A stretch of DNA of 64,000 nt. It comes from Lactobacillus sp. (lineage in GTDB: Bacteria > Bacillota > Bacilli > Lactobacillales > Lactobacillaceae). The stretch spans positions 1 to 64,000 of the forward strand of contig JALCQM010000013.1 in the NCBI GenBank assembly GCA_022651245.1, given 5' to 3'. Positions 60,055-64,000 of this stretch are shown one piece after another (within the stretch, counting starts at the first letter, position 1; each line of letters begins with the position of its first letter). Below the pieces are notes generated by a model. The model did not search any database. It was given only the letters and a program-made list of their open reading frames with translations, and was not told where the DNA came from. The position numbers and the translations under genes were made by a program.

Positions 60055-60103
60055 AAATGCCGCCTCGACAGAATGGAAAGAATTCTGCTGAGGCGGCATT
60101 TGG
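60055..60103. terminator. Terminator-like hairpin downstream of the lipoprotein gene
   Basis: AATGCCGCCTC...GAGGCGGCATT. Confidence 0.65.
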
Positions 60104-60114
60104 TTATCTAGTGG

Positions 60115-60951
60115 TTATTTTGTCACGTAAATGTACAGCTCATCTGCCGACAAGCCTAAATTGAACTTCACACCATGATTCGTGATCGTCGTGGTATTCG
60201 TTTCCCCACTAGCGGCGTTTTTAGTCGTTTTTGTCAGCGACTTGCCCACTTCCTTGGCATCAGCCCCGACGGCATGCGCCAATAGACCGAACTGCGTGGC
60301 GAATGCTGCCGCCGTTTTTTTGTCCTTCAGCGCCTTGGTGCTGACGACATCGGTGAGGCTCAATAGCTGGCCATCTTGAACGTTGACCCGCACCTTCCCG
60401 CCAGCAGTTGCCAAAACTTGTTTCAAGCCTGACGCACGGGTCGGCAGTTGTTGGTTTTTCGTTGCTTGCTGAGCCTTCACCATTTCTGCCTGGAGCGCCT
60501 GTTGCTGTTGAGCCATCGCCGCTTGCTGAGCCGGTGTCATTTGAGCCGTTTGGGAGGCATTAGCCGCTTGCAATTGTTTTTGGGCCGCTTTTGGTAAGGC
60601 ACTGCCAACGACGGCTTGATTGAAACTAGCCGCCACCGTCTGATAAGTGCCGATGGCCTTTGCCGCGGCGACTTTGACCCGTACTTTTTGCTGTCCTGCT
60701 GTGATCGTAACTGTTTGCGCTTTAGTCGTCGGTGGGATCGACAGCACAAAGCTATCCGCATTCACTTTAGCGGTCCCCGACGTGGTGGCCGCTTGGTAAT
60801 GGACCCGATCATGCCCCTTAGCCGCTCCCTTGACTACGGCAACCATCGCATCTGGTTGGTAAGTTTTTTTCGTTGTGGACAATTGTTGACCACACGCCGT
60901 CAAACTGACAGTTGCTACTAGGCTCAGCGCTAGCAGTAAGATTTTTTTCAT
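60115..60951 (-). CDS. Hypothetical lipoprotein, Gln/Ala-rich middle
   Basis: Signal peptide with lipobox VSLTAC. Confidence 0.8.
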   Translation of the reverse strand: MKKILLLALSLVATVSLTACGQQLSTTKKTYQPDAMVAVVKGAAKGHDRVHYQAATTSGTAKVNADSFVLSIPPTTKAQTVTITAGQQKVRVKVAAAKAIGTYQTVAASFNQAVVGSALPKAAQKQLQAANASQTAQMTPAQQAAMAQQQQALQAEMVKAQQATKNQQLPTRASGLKQVLATAGGKVRVNVQDGQLLSLTDVVSTKALKDKKTAAAFATQFGLLAHAVGADAKEVGKSLTKTTKNAASGETNTTTITNHGVKFNLGLSADELYIYVTK

Positions 60952-61110
60952 CATCGTTCACCCTTTTGTATGCAAGTCTGTGGCCCAGAATACGCCGTCC
61001 ATACGCGAAACACAACCGCAACATGACTAGGTGTCACATTTTAGGCGCCGGATCCCCCTATTGCCCGCGAATCGTCGTCGAGCTGCTGATCACCTCCGCA
61101 TACCGCCACA

Positions 61111-61662
61111 TTAAGCCTTCTTTTTCGGGATTGGTTGCGGCGTGACTGCCGCCGTCATCGTTTCGACTAGCAGTTTCTCTAAAACGGCATTGATTGCCAA
61201 CCCGACCATCGCACTTTGGATATTGGCTGTATCTTCTTTATTCACCTTATTGATCGTCACATCACCGGTAAAATCAGAGTTAGCCTGCTGCACTGCGCCA
61301 ATAAAAGCTAGGATGAACGCATCAAATGCCTGCGCCGGTTGGCGATCAATCAGCTGATAACGGATACCGTTAGCGATCGTATCCAAGTTAAACACCGGCT
61401 TCAAGATCGCCAAAACCAGTACATTCGCTAATTGCGCGCGGTGGTATTTTTTCTTAGTTGGTGCCGAGATCACGCCTTTTTTGACATAATTATTCACCAT
61501 GGTCGCCGTTAATGGGTCCAATCCCAGCGGTGTGATGATCTCATTAACAAACTGCACAACCTGGTCCATATACAAGTCAAACTGCGGTAGATCCGTCCAC
61601 CGCGGTAAGTTGGCACGCTGTAGACGTGCGAGGTACGCTGCAAATGCTTCTTCTTCTGCCAT
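61111..61662 (-). CDS. DUF1836 family protein
   Basis: VNNYVKKGVISAPTKKKYHRAQLANVLVLAILKPVF. Confidence 0.85.
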   Translation of the reverse strand: MAEEEAFAAYLARLQRANLPRWTDLPQFDLYMDQVVQFVNEIITPLGLDPLTATMVNNYVKKGVISAPTKKKYHRAQLANVLVLAILKPVFNLDTIANGIRYQLIDRQPAQAFDAFILAFIGAVQQANSDFTGDVTINKVNKEDTANIQSAMVGLAINAVLEKLLVETMTAAVTPQPIPKKKA

Positions 61663-61726
61663 GATCTTCCTCCATTCTCCTAGTATACCATGTTAGCTAG
61701 AGCACGATACCAGTTAAAATAGCGCA

Positions 61727-61757
61727 AAAAAAATACCAACCACTGGGCTGGTATTTT
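61727..61757 (-). terminator. Terminator of rpmF
   Basis: AAAAATACCAGCCCAGTGGTTGGTATTTTTTTT on the minus strand. Confidence 0.8.
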
Positions 61758-61760
61758 TGA

Positions 61761-61943
61761 TTAAGCGTTCGTGCTCTTCTTAACCACTTGGGCACCCTTA
61801 TAGTAACCCTTTGGAGAAACGTGGTGAGAAACACGATATTCGCCGGTCGTTGCATCAAATTGCAAGTTAGGAACGTTCAACTTGATGTGGCCGCGGCGCA
61901 TACGCTTCTTGGTCTTTGAAGTTCTGCGTGCTGGAACTGCCAT
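61761..61943 (-). CDS. rpmF: 50S ribosomal protein L32
   Basis: [23 protein letters not shown]. Confidence 0.97.
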   Translation of the reverse strand: MAVPARRTSKTKKRMRRGHIKLNVPNLQFDATTGEYRVSHHVSPKGYYKGAQVVKKSTNA

Positions 61944-62130
61944 GAGCGGAAAACCCCTTTGTATTAGATTTCTTTTCTACTATACCGGACAATCAGAAAA
62001 ATGCAAGGCAAAATCCCGGTCCGATGCCTAGGGTAGCCAAAAGAACTACCACAGCAACACTTATCTTACTAGAAAATGGCCGTCAAGGCAAGAGCTTAAC
62101 ACAACATTTCAGCACCGGCGGCACATCTGC

Positions 62131-64000
62131 CTAATCTGGCGCGTTCGCGGTACTGGTAAAGGTCAACTGACCATCCGCTACGCCAAGGGTCACCGTACTT
62201 TGCGGTAAAATTTCACCGCTGATCAATTTCTTGGCTAGTGGCGTCTCGACTGCATTTGTGATCAAGCGCTGTAGTGGCCGCGCCCCATAAGCCGGTTCAT
62301 AACCTTTGTCCGCTAACCATTCCTCGGCTGCTGGCGAAACGGTCAGACTAACTTCTTGTGCCTGCAACCGGCGGTTAAGGCGCTCGAGATCTTTCATCAC
62401 GATTTTTTCAATATCTTGTAGGCGTAGTGGATTAAACATGATGATGTCATCGATCCGATTCAAGAATTCTGGTTTAAAGTGGCTGCGAATCAATTGCAGC
62501 ACCTGATCATGCCGTTCAGTCGTGATTTGACCATCTGCTTGCATTCCATCCAGTAACACCTCTGAGCCGAGATTAGAGGTCATAATGATAATGGTGTTCT
62601 TGAAATTGACTGTGCGTCCTTGACTATCCGTCAAGCGGCCATCATCGAGCACTTGGAGCAAAATGTTGAAGACGTCTGGATGGGCCTTCTCGATTTCATC
62701 CAGTAACACAATGGTGTACGGATTACGCCGAACGGCCTCTGTCAGCTGGCCGCCTTCTTCGTACCCGACATACCCAGGGGCCGCTCCAACGAGCCGCGAA
62801 ACGCTGATCTTGTCCATGTATTCGGACATGTCGATCCGTACCATATGCTTATCTGAATCAAATAAAGCATCTGCTAGGGTTTTGGCCAGTTCGGTTTTCC
62901 CCACGCCAGTCGGCCCCAAGAATAAGAAACTGCCTAATGGCCGACTCGGATCTTGCAACCCCGCGCGAGAACGTAACACCGCATCCGCCACCGCTGAAAC
63001 CGCGGTATCCTGCCCGATGACCCGCGCGTGCAGATTGTCCGCTAAGTGCATCAACTTCTCCCGGTCGCCTTGCACTAACTTGGCGACTGGAATCCCCGTT
63101 TGTCGCGAGATCACTGCGGCAATTTCGTTTTCTGTCACCGACTCTTGGACCAACCATTCATCTGGCCGGTCAGCTTGCTCCATATCCGCCAATTCCTTTT
63201 CTAGCTCTGGAATCGTGCCGTGTTGCAAGCGTGCCGCCTTTTCGAGGTCGTAACGGGCCTGCGCGTCTTCAAGTTCATGTTTGGCCTGATCGATTTCGGA
63301 CTTTTTATCGTTGACGGCATTGATGTCATGCTTTTCTGCATCCCACTGTGACTTGAGCTGATTAGTTTCTTCCTTAAGATTCGCTAATTCTTCTTTCAGC
63401 TGCGACAGACGTTTTTGCGAGGCCGGATCAGTTTCTTTGCTCAAGGCCTGCGCCTCGATTTCCAATTGCATCTGGCGCCGCTCTGCAACGTCTAATTCCG
63501 TCGGTCGCGAATTCATTTCCACATTGATATTCGCACTCGCCTCATCCACTAAATCGATCGCCTTATCTGGCAAGAAGCGGTCGGTGATGTAGCGATCCGC
63601 CAAGGTTGCTGCCGCGACCAACGCGGCATCATGAATGCGCACCCCATGGAAAATCTCAAAGCGCTCCTTCAATCCACGTAAGATGCTGATAGTATCTGCC
63701 ACTGTTGGCTCTTGCACCAACACGCGCTGGAAGCGCCGCTCGAGTGCCTTATCTTTTTCGATATTTTCCCGGTATTCGTCTAATGTCGTCGCACCGATCA
63801 AGTGCAACTCGCCTCGCGCCAACAGCGGTTTAAGCAAGTTGCCTGCATCCATGGCGCCTTCTGCTTTACCGGCACCCACGATCGTATGGATCTCATCGAT
63901 GAATAAGATGATCTGCCCTTCAGACTGCTGGACTTCTTTGAGCACAGCCTTAAACCGTTCCTCGAATTCACCGCGGTACTTAGCACCGGCTAATAAACTC
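62131..64000 (-). CDS. clpB: ATP-dependent chaperone ClpB (partial, N-terminus outside window)
   Basis: [39 protein letters not shown]; frame open to the window edge. Confidence 0.97.
   Translation of the reverse strand, partial: SLLAGAKYRGEFEERFKAVLKEVQQSEGQIILFIDEIHTIVGAGKAEGAMDAGNLLKPLLARGELHLIGATTLDEYRENIEKDKALERRFQRVLVQEPTVADTISILRGLKERFEIFHGVRIHDAALVAAATLADRYITDRFLPDKAIDLVDEASANINVEMNSRPTELDVAERRQMQLEIEAQALSKETDPASQKRLSQLKEELANLKEETNQLKSQWDAEKHDINAVNDKKSEIDQAKHELEDAQARYDLEKAARLQHGTIPELEKELADMEQADRPDEWLVQESVTENEIAAVISRQTGIPVAKLVQGDREKLMHLADNLHARVIGQDTAVSAVADAVLRSRAGLQDPSRPLGSFLFLGPTGVGKTELAKTLADALFDSDKHMVRIDMSEYMDKISVSRLVGAAPGYVGYEEGGQLTEAVRRNPYTIVLLDEIEKAHPDVFNILLQVLDDGRLTDSQGRTVNFKNTIIIMTSNLGSEVLLDGMQADGQITTERHDQVLQLIRSHFKPEFLNRIDDIIMFNPLRLQDIEKIVMKDLERLNRRLQAQEVSLTVSPAAEEWLADKGYEPAYGARPLQRLITNAVETPLAKKLISGEILPQSTVTLGVADGQLTFTSTANAPD

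Overview
Low-GC Gram-positive (Lactobacillaceae-like) chromosomal segment of moderate-to-high GC. The right ~40 kb is conserved core: folA/thyA, ABC-F, cca, TPR protein, HU, der, rpsA, cmk, recQ, RibU with an FMN riboswitch, rluB, scpAB, xerD, cvfB, pyk, pfkA, dnaE, rpmF and partial clpB. The left ~25 kb is accessory: (i) a lone TnpB without the usual zinc-finger cysteines; (ii) a Thoeris locus (SIR2-SLOG ThsA plus a TIR protein with a long N-terminal extension) beside a toprim-like gene fragment; (iii) a mannose-family PTS cluster with a split UxaA-type dehydratase and a D-2-hydroxyacid dehydrogenase; (iv) a second defence locus with a stand-alone YSDD reverse transcriptase preceded by a strong RNA hairpin, divergent from a BcgI-like two-gene R-M system whose specificity gene carries an in-frame G9 tract between its two target-recognition halves (possible phase variation); (v) a ~550-nt structured, apparently untranslated transcription unit with a consensus promoter, upstream of an HTH-containing unknown protein. 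Three intergenic arrays of ~120-nt imperfect palindromes, whose arms differ between copies but stay self-complementary, form a dispersed repeat family. All assignments come from reading sequence and motifs; no searches or folding were run.
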